Shown piece by piece: positions 36,786 through 51,700 of a stretch of 57,298 nt of DNA. The notes beneath the pieces are model-generated. The model saw nothing but the letters and a program-made list of their open reading frames with translations. It was not told the DNA's origin and made no database searches. Each line of letters opens with the position of its first letter. Within the stretch, counting starts at the first letter, position 1. The DNA comes from Thioploca sp. (lineage in GTDB: Bacteria > Pseudomonadota > Gammaproteobacteria > Beggiatoales > Beggiatoaceae): assembly GCA_012032555.1 (NCBI GenBank), contig JAAUSR010000028.1, forward strand, positions 1-57,298, given 5' to 3'. Position numbers and translations under genes: made by a program.

Positions 36786-39700
36786 TGGATTGTCCTAATT
36801 TTTTTAAACGGTGCTGTTGTCGTTTTTGTTTTTGTTGTCTTATAACCATTTGATAGGTATGACGGTTATCAGTTCTCTGAGTAGCTGGTTTTGTCTGCTT
36901 CAAGGTGAGATGTTGTGCCAAACGATATATAGTTGGATGCTCAAATAGTTCCACTACTGATATTTTTTGGTCAAAAAATTCTGATAACTTATGTTGCATT
37001 CTAATTATAAGCATTGAATTCCCACCGAGATCAAAGAAATTATTGTGAATACCAACTTGCTTAATCCCCAATATTTCTGCCCAAATATTGGCTAATAACT
37101 GCTCTTCTCGAGTCTGAGGAGTAACCAATTCACCTACTGATAAATCAGGGTCTACTGATAACTGAGTCAAGGCTTTTCGATCAATCTTACCATTGGGTGT
37201 CAGCGGCATAGATTCCAATGGTATCAATGCGGACGGTATCATATAGTTAGGTAAAGTTTGTTTCAAAAAATCACGTAACTGTGATACCAATTGATGTTCG
37301 ACTATAGTCTCTTGGAGCGGATTATTAGCATAGCTATGCCAAGAACGTTCAGAAGCATGACTATGCTCTTCAAAATTTAAGATGCCATGAGAATCTTGGT
37401 GTTGAAACACAACGTTATAACTATACCTATCATTGTAATTAATATATATTTTATAAGCTAATTCTTGAATTAGCGCATGAAAATCTTCTGGTTCCGTCCC
37501 TTGATCAAAGTTGCTGAGTAAGGTTCGTAACTGTTGTACGGTTTCCTCGGGATGAGCGAGTTGTTCCAGTATTTTCATCTCCGCCACCAGACGAGCATTA
37601 GGTATTTCTTGGAATCCAATGATATCGGGTTGTTCTTTAACTAAAATTTGGTGTACTTTTGTTAAAGTTAGGTTGTCATTTTGCCAATCCAACCATTGAA
37701 TTTGCTTCTCTTGAATTTGATTCTCTAGTGTAGACTTATCGCCAAGGTAAAGTGTTACATCGTAGCGAAACCGGGTCATCTCATTATGAGCATATCCAGA
37801 TTTCAGTTGAATCTGAACTTGAGTAATTTGTGGCCAGCGGTGTTTTAGTGCTATAAAAAAATCGGGATCAATAAGTAACTCTTTTTCTTTACGTACTTCT
37901 TTTTGTACCCGTTGTCGCAATTCCACTAAAGAAAGTGAATCATGAGCCTGATAGAACTGTACCGAGGTATGAAAAGCTTCTAAAAGCTGGAAATTACGAA
38001 CGTCACCGATAAAGATAAAGCCACCAGGAGCGACTACCGTTATCGCACTAGCTAACACGGTGATTAAATAATCAATAGAAGGGAAATACTGAATGACGGA
38101 GTTAAGAATAATGGCATCATAGGAAGTTGATTTAAGGTATTTAAAATTATCAGCTGTACTTTGGAAAAGGGTTACTTTTGAGCCAAATTCCCAGGTTTTT
38201 TTCTGCTGCTCAATATAATACAATGCTTCAGAAGAAATATCAGTGCCGGTATAGTGATTACAATGAGGTGCAAGGTGAAAAAGTAACATCCCGGTACCAC
38301 AACCAATTTCTAGTATGCGATGAGGAGACTTGGATAAAATTCGGTCAACTGTACCGTCTAACCATTCTTTCATTTCAGCCTTTGAAATGGGTAAACCCGT
38401 ATAACTACTGTTCCAACCAATGGTATTAAATTGGGGATCGATTTCAGACGAAGCTGACTGACTATAAGTCCCATTCCATATCTGTTGCCATTGTTCGAGC
38501 CATTCAACTGGGGATTCGTTATTAACTGTTTCCGAATCATTAGATAATTGAGGTACGAAATAAGCTAATAGACGCTTATCATCAAATTCCTCATGTTCTT
38601 CTCGAATAATGACTGCTGCTTCTTGTACCTGAGGATGTTTAGTGAGAGCAACTTCAATTTCGCCCAGTTCGATACGAAAACCTCTCAGTTTGACTTGGTA
38701 GTCCAGACGGCCCAGGTATTCTAAATTGCCATCAAGTAACCAACGAGCTAAATCACCCGTTTTATAAATACGCTCCGTTTGACCGAATAGTTCGACTTCG
38801 ATAAATTTTTCCGCAGTAAGATCGGGTCGATTAAGGTAGCCACGGGCGAGACCAGCACCAGCTATACATAATTCGCCAGGAATGCCGGGGGGTTGGAGTT
38901 GGTTGTGGGCGTCAAGGATGTAGATGCGCGTGTTAGCGATGGGGTGGCCTATTGAGGGATAAGCGTTTAAGGTTGTTAGAATCAAATAGGCCGATGACCA
39001 AATGGTCGTTTCAGTCGGCCCATAAACATTCCACAAACCATGGCTATTCTCTAACAAATAATTAGCCAGTTCTGGAGAAAGTGCCTCACCACCGCAAAGA
39101 ATATTTAGAAAATTATTTCCTTGCCAACCACTATGCTTCAACAGTTGCCACGTCGCTGGAGTAGCCTGCATGAAATTAATATCGTATTTGAGCAGTTGTT
39201 GTTGCAAGACTAAACCATCACTCGCTGATTCTTTAGTTACCAAGTACAGCAGACTCCCTGAAATTAGTGGTAGGTAAAGTTCTAAAGCGGCAATATCAAA
39301 TGATAACGTGGTTACAGCCAACAACTTATCGCTGGTGGTTATTCTAGTACGTTGTTGCATATCCAATAAGAAATTGGATAGATTATGATGTTCAATCATC
39401 ACCCCCTTGGGTTTTCCGGTTGATCCGGACGTATAAATCACATAAACCAAATCGGTCGCCTGACGACCCACTACCGGATTTGCTGAAGGCTGTGCAGTCC
39501 AATCAACCTCATCCACACACACTACCACACACTCCGACGCTAACTCTGTTACCGGCAACTGCGCCAACAACCGCCGCTGTGTCAACAAGCATGGTGCCGC
39601 ACTATCTTCTAACAGATAACGAATCCGTGCCGGCGGATAACTCGGATCAATTGGCACATAAACCCCACCCGCTTTAAGGATCCCCAACAACCCAATAATC

Positions 39701-42700
39701 ATTTCCAACGAACGTTCTACCGCTATCGCTATCAACGGATTATTAGCAAAGTGGTGCTGTGGTTGAAGTGTCAATAACTGGTGCGCCAATTGATTCGCTT
39801 TGGCATTGAGTTGTCGATAAGTCAATTGCTGATCTTCAAATACCACTGCCACTTTATCAGAAGTTCTTTCCACTTGTTGCTCAAATAAATCGACTACCGT
39901 CAGGTCGCGAGGATAAGGAACCACGGTGTGATTCCACGCTTGCAATTGTTCTATTTCCGCAACAGTTAACATCGGTATCTGATAAAGCGCTTGCGTGGGA
40001 TTAGCAACGATAGCTGTCAGCAGAACTTCAAAATGTCCCGCCATTCGCTTAATCGTATCAGCTACAAACAAATCAGTGGCATATTCCCAAGAACCATGCA
40101 GTTGCCCATTTTGTTCTTCCAGGTATAAGGTTAAATCAAATTTGGCAATGGGATAATTGGGTTTTAAGGTAGTGACATCTAAACCGGGCAAAGTCAGTTC
40201 TACTGGTTCCTGATTCTGAAGAACCAATACTACCTGAAACAACGGGTTATGGTTCGGACTACGGTTGGATTGTAGTTGTTCTACCAACATTTCAAACGGC
40301 AGTTCCTGATGAGCATAAGCTGCTAGACAAGTTTGGCGAGTAGCTTGTAATAGTTCCAAGAAACTTTGTTGAGGTTGGAGCTGGCTACGAAGCACCAGCG
40401 TATTGACAAAAAAACCAATCAGATCTTCTGTTTGGAGGTGCGTGCGGTTGGCAATGGGACTACCCACACAGAGGTCTTCTTGACGACTGTAACGCGAGAG
40501 CAGCAGATAAAAGGCACTCAACAAGGTCATGAACACACTTACTCCTTGCTGGTGACTCAGGGTCGTGATTTTCGCTGTGAGTGTCGGTGACAAATGCTGG
40601 GCATAATACGCGCCTTGGTAACTTTGCTGCGGTGGTCGCGGTTTATCAGTTGGCAATTCGAGTAATTCGGGTGCCCCGGCCAATTGTTGACGCCAATAAG
40701 CCAGTTGTTGCTGTAACACTTTGCCTTGTAACCATTTCCGCTGCCATGCCGCATAATCGCTATATTGAAGAGTGAGCGGTAGTAAGTTCGGTAATTTACT
40801 CTGAGCAAACGTGGTGTAGGCGTGTTGCCAATCGCGAATAAATATCCTCATCGACCAACCATCATTGATAATGTGGTGCCAATTAAGCAATAATACCGAT
40901 TGGAACTCATCCAGTAATAACAAATCGGCTTTGAATAACGGACCGTGTTCTAAATCAAAGGGTTTGAGAGCATGGCGGTTAATGCGGTTTTGAATAACAT
41001 CGTGGTGTGTTTCTTCTGGTTGGTGGCGTAAATCGTGAATTTGCAGAACTTCTCGTGAATTAAATTCTACAATTTGTACCGTGGCTTGACCATCATGGCT
41101 CGGAAAAATCATCCGCAAGCTCGCATGACGTTCGAGCAACCACTGTAAACTCTGTTGTACAGCAGCCACCTTTACTTGACCAGACAAGTATAAAGCTGCT
41201 GGCATGTTATAGGTGGCACTGTTATTTTCCTCTAACTGATTTAAAAACCATAACCGTTGCTGGGCAAACGATAAGACTTTGGGTGCATCAGCTGGTTGTT
41301 TTCCAATCGGTGGTAACGGAGTGCTACCGATTGCTGTCGCAATGGTCTTAGCTAATTCTGATAATTGAGGCTGTTCAAACACCACCCGCACTGGTAATTC
41401 GACTTGAAAACTATCTCGAATCTGCGAGATCAGTCGCGTCGCTAGTAAGGAATGGCCACCAAGTTCAAAGAAGTTATCATGTCGATTAATGCTTTCGCGT
41501 TTGAGAACATTGGCCCATAAACTGGCCAATAAATCTTCTGTTGGTGTAGCTGGTTTGGTATCAGTGGTGATTTCAGTTGTTGGCGCCGGCAAGGCGTTAC
41601 GATCAATTTTACCGTTTGGAGTCAAGGGTAATTGTTCTAACACCATGAACTGACTAGGAATCATGTAGTCAGGTAATCGTGCCTTCAACCAATCTTTTAA
41701 ATTAATTATTAAATCCGGCAAGGTAGCAACGGTAGTAAAGTAGGCGATTAATCGCTTATTATCATCAACTTCTAACAAATTCACTACTGCTTCTTTGACC
41801 ACTGGATGTTGAGTGAGTATGGCTTCAATTTCGCCCAGTTCGACGCGGAAACCTCTAAGTTTAACTTGGTGATCAAGACGTCCCAGATATTCTAAATTGC
41901 CATCGGGTAACCAGCGAGCTAAATCACCCGTTTTATAAATACGCTCAGTTTTACCGAACAGTTCGACTTCGATAAATTTTTCAGCGGTGAGTTCAGAGCG
42001 ATTAAGGTAGCCGCGCGCCAAGCCAGCACCGGCTATGCACAGTTCGCCAGGAAGGCCAGGGGATTGGAGTTGGTGATGAACATCCAGGATGTAAATACGG
42101 GTGTTAGCGATGGGGTGGCCAATTGAGGGATAAGCGTTTAAGGTTGTTGGAATCAAATAGGCCGCTGACCAAATGGTCGTTTCAGTCGGCCCATAAACAT
42201 TCCACAAACCATGGCTATTTTCTAACAAATAATTGGCTAATTCTGGAGAAAGTGCTTCACCACCGCAAAGAATATTTAGGAAATTATCTCCTTGCCAACC
42301 ACTGTGCTTCAACAGTTGCCACGTCGCCGGGGTGGCTTGCATAAAATTAATATCGTGTCTGAGCAATTGTTGTTGCAAGATTGCGCCATCACTCGCTGCT
42401 TCTTTAGTTACCAAGCACAGCAGACTCCCTGAAATCAGTGGTAGGTAGAGTTCTAAAGCGGCAATATCAAATGACAACGTGGTCACAGCTAACAGCTTAT
42501 CGCTGGTGGTTATTCTCGTGCGTGGTTGCATATCTAACAAGAAATTTAATAAATTGTGATGTTCAATCATCACCCCCTTGGGATTTCCGGTTGACCCAGA
42601 CGTATAAATCACATAAGCCAAATCGGTTGCCTGACGACCCACTACCGGATTCGCCGAAGGCTGTGCAGTCCAATCGACCTCATCGATACATACCACCACA

Positions 42701-45700
42701 CATTCATGCACTAACTCTGCTACCGGCAACTGCGCCAACAACCGCCGCTGTGTCAACAAGCATGGTGCCGCACTATCTTCTAACATATAACGAATCCGTG
42801 CGGGCGGATAATTTGGATCAATCGGCACATAAGCCCCACCGGCTTTGAGAATGGCCAACAAACCAATGACCATTTCCAACGAACGTTCTACAGCTATTGC
42901 TATCAACGGATTATTAGGAAGGTTCTGCTGATGATGATGTGCCAATAGCTGATATGCCAATTGATTCGCTTTGGCGTTGAGTTGCTGATAAGTGAGTTGC
43001 TGGTCTTCAAACACCACCGCGATATTTTCGGGGGTTTTAGCCACCTGCTGCTCAAATAAGTCAACTATCGTTTGGTCGTGAGGATAATCAATAGCCGTCT
43101 GATTCCACGCTTGCAATTGCTCCATTTCTTCTGCAGTCAACATGGGCAACTGACTGAGTGCTTGCTTGGGATTAGCAACCATAGCTAAAAGCAATGTCTG
43201 GAAATGTCCCCATAACCGTTCAATACTTTCGCAGCTAACACGTTGACTATCATAACTTACTTTGAAGCCTAACGATTCCTCTGGCACAATCGCCACGGTA
43301 AGCGGATAATTCGTATATTCAATCGCATCGACCGCTTCAATTTGAAAACTGGTTGCCGATGGCTCTAAGGTTTCACCTAACGGGTAATTCTCAAAGATTA
43401 GCAAGCTTTCAAACAAAGCGATACTATTTGGCACTTCGCTGACCGATTGAATTTCAAACAAGGGGGTATGCGCATAACGATGATCTTGTTGGTGTTGGGT
43501 TTGGACTTGTGGTAAATAATCCATGACAGCAGTTTGAGGATTAACTGCTAATCGTAACGGTAACGTATTAATAAACAAGCCTACCATCCGTTCAATACCC
43601 ACTAAGGGAATATGACGACCCGAAACGGTGACACCAAAACCAACCTCAGCTTCCCGACTATAGCGGCTAAGTAACAATGCCCAAACGCCTTGAACTAGCG
43701 TATTGAGGGTTACCCGTTGTTCACGAGTAAAGCGTTGCAGTGTTTGAGTGTGGTTAGGATCGAGAGCATAGTAAATTTCTTGGTAAACCGGGGGTTTCGT
43801 TTTATGATTAAGGATCGGAATTGGGGTAGGCGCAGTCCAACCAGCCAACCGTTGTTGCCAATAATGTTGTGCTACTTTGGTATCTTGCTGCTGTAACCAA
43901 GCGATATAATCTCGATATGGACGTAATGACGGCAATTGCGGCATTTGTCCTTGTTGGAAGGCCAAATAGCTATTGCGGACTTCGCTAATCAAGATGGGCA
44001 AGCACCAACCATCCATCAACAAATGATGGAAATGTTGAATCAACACATAACGCTGTTCAGTCAAGCGGATCAAATCGAAGCGCATGAGCGGTGCTCGATT
44101 CAGTTCAAAACCTTGAGTTCTTTCTTGTTGTAACCAAGCCGCTAATTGAGATTGTTGTTTATCATTAGCTAAATTACGCCAATCATGTTCGCGCCACGGC
44201 AAGGGTACTTTAGCTAACACGATTTGCAACATCGGATGGTGAACCGTCAACAAGGCACTGCGTAAAACCGGGTGCCGTTCCAGTTGGTATTGCCAAGCGG
44301 CTTGAAAAATCCTCGGGTCAAGGTTGCTCACCGTCCATTGCAATTGTTGAAAGTAAACCCCACTTTCTGGTTCAGATAAAGTATGAAATAGCATCCCTTG
44401 TTGCATCGGACTGAGGGGATAGAGATCTTGTAAACCAGCATACTGCTGATACAGCCCATCTAAAGTCGCTTGAGTCACCTGGGCCAAGGGGAAATCCGAC
44501 GGCGTCACCCCTTGGGGACCACGTTGACAATGACGAATCAGATGTTGCAACTGGACTTGGTAGTTATCGGCGAGATATTTAATGGTCTGTGGCTGGTAGC
44601 AATCACTACTGTAACTCCACTGCAACCGCAGTTGACCTTGAGTAATAGCGCCATTGATCTCAATCAGATAGTCACGTTCACCTTGAAGGCTAATATCGCT
44701 ACCCGTGGCTTCATTAGCTAATTTAAATCCATCTGTCGCTATTCCGAGGTCGAACTGGCCTAGGTAATTGAATAGAATTTCTCCTTTAGGCAAGGTCTTG
44801 CCACCCAGTTGGGTCAGTAAACCATAGCCAATGCCTTCGTGGGGAATAGCACGTAACTGTTCTTTAATTGCTTTTAGGGCGATGCCCAAATTTGAAGAGG
44901 AGGGTAGCGTTAACACTACCGGATAAATCGTAGTAAACCAACCTACCGTGCGGGATAAATCAATATCTTCAAACAAGGCAATTCGACCATGTCCTTCCAA
45001 AGCTATTAGGCAACGGGGGTTTCCAGTCCAGTCAACCAATGCTAAGGCTAGTGCAGTTAGTAAGACCTCATTGATGCGGGTATTATAGGCGACGGGTACT
45101 TCTCGAAGCAGCGCTTCGGTGTCGGCGCGGCTCAAAGTGAGCGTGTAATCCTGATGATATTCTGAACGGTTGGCGCCAACACGATTATCTATTGGCAGCG
45201 AAACCGTTGGCAAACTTTGCCAATAAGCCAATTCCTCTGCTAATATCTCACTGTGCGCATAGTGAGTTAGGCGTTCGGCCCAAGCTTTAAAGCTGCTGGT
45301 TTTCGCTGGCAATTGTAAATGTTGACCGGTCACCATTTGGGAGTAAGCGGTATGCAAATCTTCCTGTAAAATCCGCCAGGAGACGCCGTCTACCACTAAA
45401 TGATGAATACACCAAAACAAGCGAGCTGAATCACCCCACTTAAATAAAACTAACTGCGTAACCGGACCAGTTGTCAGATTCAGGCAAGTTTGGTAATGTT
45501 GAGTGAGTTGATACAATTCGGTTAGGGGATCGGTAACAGCATTAAGATCTTCAATGAATAACGGTACGGTATCCGACGGAGCGGTGAACCATTGTTGCCA
45601 CTGCCCCTCGACCTCACGATAGCGTAACCGCAAAGCATCGTGGTGTGATAACACGGTTGCTAGGGCTTGGCGCAACGCTGCTTCGTTAAGGTTATTGGGT

Positions 45701-48700
45701 ACCTGTAATAGAATGGATTGGTTGAAATGCCAGTATTGGGGTAAGTGCTTGGCAACAAACCAGTGCTGAATGGGAGTCAGCGACACTTCGCCAGTGACTA
45801 AATCTTGTTGAGCATCCGTTGCCATTCCAACCCGCACCACCGTGGCTAACTGAGCAATCGTTTGATGTTCAAACAAATCTCGCGGCGCCAGTTGTAACCC
45901 AGCCTGACGGGCATGAGCTACCACCTGAATGCTGAGAATCGAATCGCCACCTAATTCAAAGAAGTTATCATGAATGCTCAGATTATTTTGCTTTAATAAC
46001 CGACTCCAGATGTGGGCAAGTTGTTGTTCGAGGTCATTGCGGGGGGCTTCATAGGTTGCAGTCAGTTGTAATCTGGGTGTTGGTAAGGCTTGGCGGTCAA
46101 TTTTACCGTTGGGAGTCAGGGGTAGTTGCTCTAATACCATGAAATGGCTAGGAATCATGTAGTTAGGTAACCGTGCTGATAACCAGTTTTTTAAATCGGT
46201 TATCAACTCAGCCGGGGTAACAGCGGTGGTGAGGTAGGCTACTAGGTAGGGGTTATCAGCAGCGGTGTACTGGATGACGACGGCTTCTTTGACAGCTGGA
46301 TGTTGACTGAGTACGGTTTCAATTTCGCCTAATTCGATACGGAAACCTCTCAGTTTGATTTGGTGATCGAGGCGTCCAAGGTATTCGAGGTTACCGTCAG
46401 CTCGCCAACGAGCCAAATCGCCAGTTTTGTAGATACGTTCAGTTTGACCAAATAGTTTGACTTCGATAAATTTTTCCGCGGTGAGGTCAGGTCGGTTGAG
46501 ATAGCCACGCGCCAAGCCAACGCCAGCTATGCACAGTTCTCCGGGTATGCCGGGGGGTTGGAGTTGGCCATGGGCGTCGAGGATGTAGATGCGGGTGTTG
46601 GCGATGGGGCGGCCAATCGGTGGTTTATTTCCATCCGGCACGCACTCAAATACACTAGCACAGACCGTCGTTTCAGTGGGACCGTAAGCATTGATAAAGT
46701 ATCGTTCTGGTTGTGCCCACTGCTTTACTAGTTCTGGTGAACAAGCTTCACCAGCAACAGTAAGATATTTTAAATGAGGTAAGTTACTATTAGATAGGAC
46801 TTTGACTACCGAGGGTGGTAAGGTTACATGGGTAATCGCTTGCTTTTGCAAGATGGCTTTTAAATCAGCCTGAATCTTGAGTAACGGCACAACTTGTAAA
46901 GTGGCACCACTGCCTAAAGACATGAGAATTTCCCAAGTAGCGGCATCAAAACTTAGAGAAGCAAATTGTAAAATCTGACTGTCGGTATTAGTGTGAAAGT
47001 ATTGCTGCTGAAAAGTGGCTAAGTTGATCGCACTGTGATGCTCAATCATCACTCCCTTGGGATTTCCAGTTGATCCGGACGTATAAATCACATAAGCCAA
47101 ATCGGTCGCCTCACGACCCACTACCGGATTCGCTGTGGGTTGTGCAGCCCAATCAACCTCATCGATACACACTACCACACACTCCGACGCTAACTCTGTT
47201 ACCGGCAACTGCGCCAACCACCGCCGCTGTGTCAACAAGCACGGTGCCGCACTATCTTCTAACAGATAACGAATCCGTGCCGGCGGATAACTTAGATCAA
47301 TCGGCACATAAGCCCCACCCGCTTTAAGAATAGCCAACAAACCGCTAACCATTTCCAACGAACGTTCTACCGCTATCGCTATCAACGGATTATTAGCAAA
47401 GTGGTGCTGCTGCTGAAGTGCCAATAACTGATGTGCTAATTGATTCGCTTTCGTATTGAGTTGTCGATAAGTCAGTTGCTGGTCTTCAAATACCACTGCT
47501 ACCTTATCTGGGATTTTAGTGACCTGTTGTTCAAATAAGTCAACTATTGTCAAATCATGAGAATAAGAAACTGCCGTGTTATTCCACGCTTGCAATTGCT
47601 CCTTTTCAGTAACAGTTAACATCGATATCTGAAAAAGTGCTTGCGTAGGATTAGCAACAATCGCTGTCAACAAAACTTCAAAATGTTTCGCCATTCGCTT
47701 AATAGTGTCAGTTGTAAACAAGTCAGTGGCATATTCCCAAGAACTGTGCAGTTGCCCCTGTCGTTCTTCCAGATACAAGGTCAAATCAAATTTGGCAATA
47801 GGATAATTAGATTCTAAGGTAGTAATGTCTAAACCAGGTAAAGTCAGTTCTACCGGATCATGATTATGGAAGACGAACATCACCTGAAACAAGGGACTAT
47901 AGCTCAAACTACGGTTAGGTTGTAGTTGTTCCACCAGCATTTCAAACGGTAAATCCTGATGAGCATAAGCCGCTAAACAGGTTTGACGAGTGGTTTGTAA
48001 TAACTCTAAAAAACTTTGTTGTGGTTGCAGTTGACCACGGAGCACAAGGGTATTAACAAAGAAACCAATTAGATCTTCTGTTTGACGGTGGGTGCGATTG
48101 GCAATGGGACTACCCACACAGACATCTTCTTGACGACTGTAATGCAAAAGCAATAGATAAAACGTGCTCAACAACGTCATGAACACACTCACCCCCTGCT
48201 GGCGACTCAGGGTGCTGATCTTAGCTGTCAGTGCCGGTGACAATGATTGGGTATAATGTGCGCCTTGGTAACTTTGCTGCGGTGGCCGTGGTTTATCGGT
48301 GGGTAATTCCAGCAACTGAGGAGCACCAGCGAGTTGTTGACACCAATAAGCCAATTGTTGTTGCAACACTTCACCCTGCAACCAATCTCGTTGCCATGCC
48401 GCATAGTCGCTATATTGAAGCGGGAGCGGCGGTAAATTTGGTGATTGACCTTGGGCAAAAGCAGTGTAGGCATGTTGCCAATCACGAATGAATACTTCTA
48501 TCGACCAACCATCACTGATAATATGGTGCCAATTGAGTAATAATATCGACTGAGTCTCGTCCAATAATAATAAGTCTGCCTTGAATAACGGGCCATGGGC
48601 TAAATCAAACGGTTCGAGGGCATGGCGATTAATCCAATCTTGGATTTCTTCATGGGAGAGAGTGGTCGATAGTTGACGTAAATCATGAACTTGTAAAAAT

Positions 48701-51700
48701 TCCAAGTGAGCTAAGTCTTGAATCTGTACTGTCGCTTGACCGGCTAAGCTTGGAAAAATTGTTCGTAAACTCGTATGGCGTTCTAGCAACCCATGCAAAC
48801 TTTGTTGTAAGGCTACTACATCTAAGTTACCAGACAACTGTAATGCGATTGGTATATTGTAAGTTGCGCTGCTATTGTTTTCTAACTGATTTAAGAACCA
48901 TAATCTCTGCTGGGCGAATGATAAGACTTTCTGGGCAGCGGCCGGTTGTTTCTCAATCAGTGGCAGGGGGATGGTACCAATAGCTGCTTCAATGGTGGTG
49001 GCTAAGTTAGATAATTGTGGCTGTTCAAATACCACCCGCACGGGCAGTTCGACTTGAAAACTGTCGCGAATTCGGGAGATAAGTTGTGTGGCCAGGAGGG
49101 AATGGCCACCAAGCTCAAAGAAGTTATCATGTCGACTAATTGCTTCGCGTTTGAGAACATTGGCCCATAAACTCGCTAATAAATCTTCTGTTGGTGTAGC
49201 TAGTTTAATACCCGTGGTGATTTCAGTTGTTGGCGCTGGCAAGGCGTTACGATCAATTTTACCATTCGGAGTCAAAGGCAGTTGTTCTAACACCATGAAC
49301 TGACTGGGGAGCATGTAGTCGGGTAACCGTACTCTCAACCACTCTCGAAGTTTCGTTACTAAGTCGTTGATGGCAACAGCAGGAGTAAGATAGGCAACTA
49401 ACCGCTTGTTCTCATCAACTTCTGATAATGTCACTACCGCTTCTTTAACGGTTGGGTGTTGATTAAGTACGGTTTCAATTTCTCCTAATTCGATACGGAA
49501 GCCTCGCAGTTTAACTTGGTGGTCGAGGCGGCCCAAATATTCCAAGTTGCCATCAGGTAGCCAACGGGCTAAATCGCCAGTTTTGTAGATACGCTCGGTT
49601 TGACCAAATAGTTCGACTTCGATGAATTTCTCGGCGGTGAGGTCGGGGCGATTGAGGTAACCGCGGGCGAGGCCAACACCTGCTATACACAATTCTCCAG
49701 GGATGCCGGGGGGAAGAAGCTGATGGTATTTATCTAAGATATAAATGCGAGTGTTAGCACGTGGACTGCCAATCGGTACCCAAAGGCTAGGTTGAAGGAG
49801 CGTTTCTGGTACCTGATAAAGAGTTGGGGTAATAGTAGCTTCTGTGGGACCATAAGCGTTAAATAACCGTAGTTGGGGACAATGCTGCCAAGTATATTGT
49901 ACTAACTGATGTGGCAGGGCTTCCCCGCCTAAAATCAGGGTGTGTAACTGCGAGGGAATTGCCAAAGGAGCTTCTTCTACTATTTTTTGCCAATAAGCCG
50001 GAGGAAGATCGGCGATGGTGATGGCCTGTTCTTGGAGAAATTGCAAGAATTTTTGAGGTTCAAGGCGGTTAGTTGGGAGTAGTACATTGGTAGCACCATG
50101 TAACCATGCCATTAGCAACTGTTCAAGCGAGGTATCGAAGGCAATAGAAGCAAACTGTAAGATGACATCCTCTGCCGATACCTGATATTGTTGCCTTAGC
50201 GCATAGCAATGACTTATCAAAGCTTGGTGTTCAATGAGGACTCCCTTCGGTTTGCCAGTAGAACCAGAAGTATAAATAAGGTAGGCTAAGTGTTCTGGGC
50301 GAATTAGCTGTCGTGGATTGGTTACCGGATAATCGGCAAAGTATTCCCCATTTCCTAAATTAATTATCTGCAAGGCAGAATTGGCAAATTGTGATTGCAG
50401 CGCCGGTTCTGTCAGTAATATCGGTGCTTGGCTATCAGTTAACATGAATTGTAAGCGTTCTAGAGGATATTCTAAGTCAAGTGGGAAATAAGCCGCACCG
50501 GCTTTGAGAATCCCTAATAAGCCAATAACCATTTCCAAGGAACGTCCTACTGCTATCGCTATTAACGGGTTATGAGAATGAATACCGGCCGAGTGTTGGT
50601 ATGCTAATAAATAATGCGCTAGTTGATTTGCCTTGGCATTAAGTTGCTGATAAGTAAGTTTTTTATCCTCAAGAATTATAGCAATATGGTTTGGCGTTTT
50701 AGCTACCTGCTGTTCAAATAAGTCAACTATTGTTTGGTCTTGAGGATATGGAACGGTTGTATTATTCCAAGTTTGCAGTTGTTGAGCTTCTTGCTCGGTC
50801 ATAATGGGTAAAGCAGAGATAGGCAATACGCTGTTTTGGAGTACTGCCTCTAAAATTGTGATGAAACGTGCTTGTAAAGCTTTGATATCCTCTGCATTAA
50901 AATAGGCTTGATTATAGACAAAATCAAATTTAACCTCTGACTGGGCATGAAAGTCTTGAATATAAATCACCAACGGGGTTTGTTCCCAAGGGTGTAAAAG
51001 CCAAGTGGTATAGCTGTCAATCCCATTAAAATGAGAATGATAGTCAAAACGTTGATAAGACAGGCTAATATCAAAAAGCGAGGAGCGTTGTTCTCCTACT
51101 CCTTTGCTGATAGCCCGGTTGATCTCACTGTTGGGAAAAGGCTGATGACGAAAATCTTCGGTTAGCGTTTGGTGAATCTGCTGTAGTAGTTCGGCAAAAT
51201 TTAAGGCATTATCAAAGTTAAATAACGTCGAGTTGACGAGGGTAAATAATCCCGCCATTTGCTTAAATTCAGCACTGGGACGGTTTAGTGTAGGAAAACT
51301 AATGGCAAAATCATTACGTTGTGCAATACGGGTGAAATACACATAAAGTGCACCTAAAAAAACTCGAAATAAGGTAACCTGGTGCTGTTTAGCCAGTTCA
51401 TTGAGTTGCTGATAAAAAGAACGTGGCATATAGAGTACTTCACCACCACTGCCAATCAATTTATCTGAAGATTGGGAACGGTAGCGAGGATTGAATAATG
51501 GTTTGGGCATCACCAGGTATTTAGCTAACCAATATTGGCGTTGTTTTTCAAAAGTTTCCGACTCAATATAAGCTTGGTTATAGTTGATGAAATCGATATA
51601 AGAAGGACTCTCCAAGTTAGGGATTTGCCCTTGGGCCAATTGCGTATAAATTTCTGCCAAGGAACGGTTGAGCAAGGCAACGGCATAACCATCTACGATG

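Noticed and set aside
42438-42848. 136-residue plus-strand open frame, plus similar frames at 39420-39677 and 47070-47327
   Set aside because: They are antisense shadows of the repeated A-domain code; their likeness to each other only mirrors the A-domain repeats.
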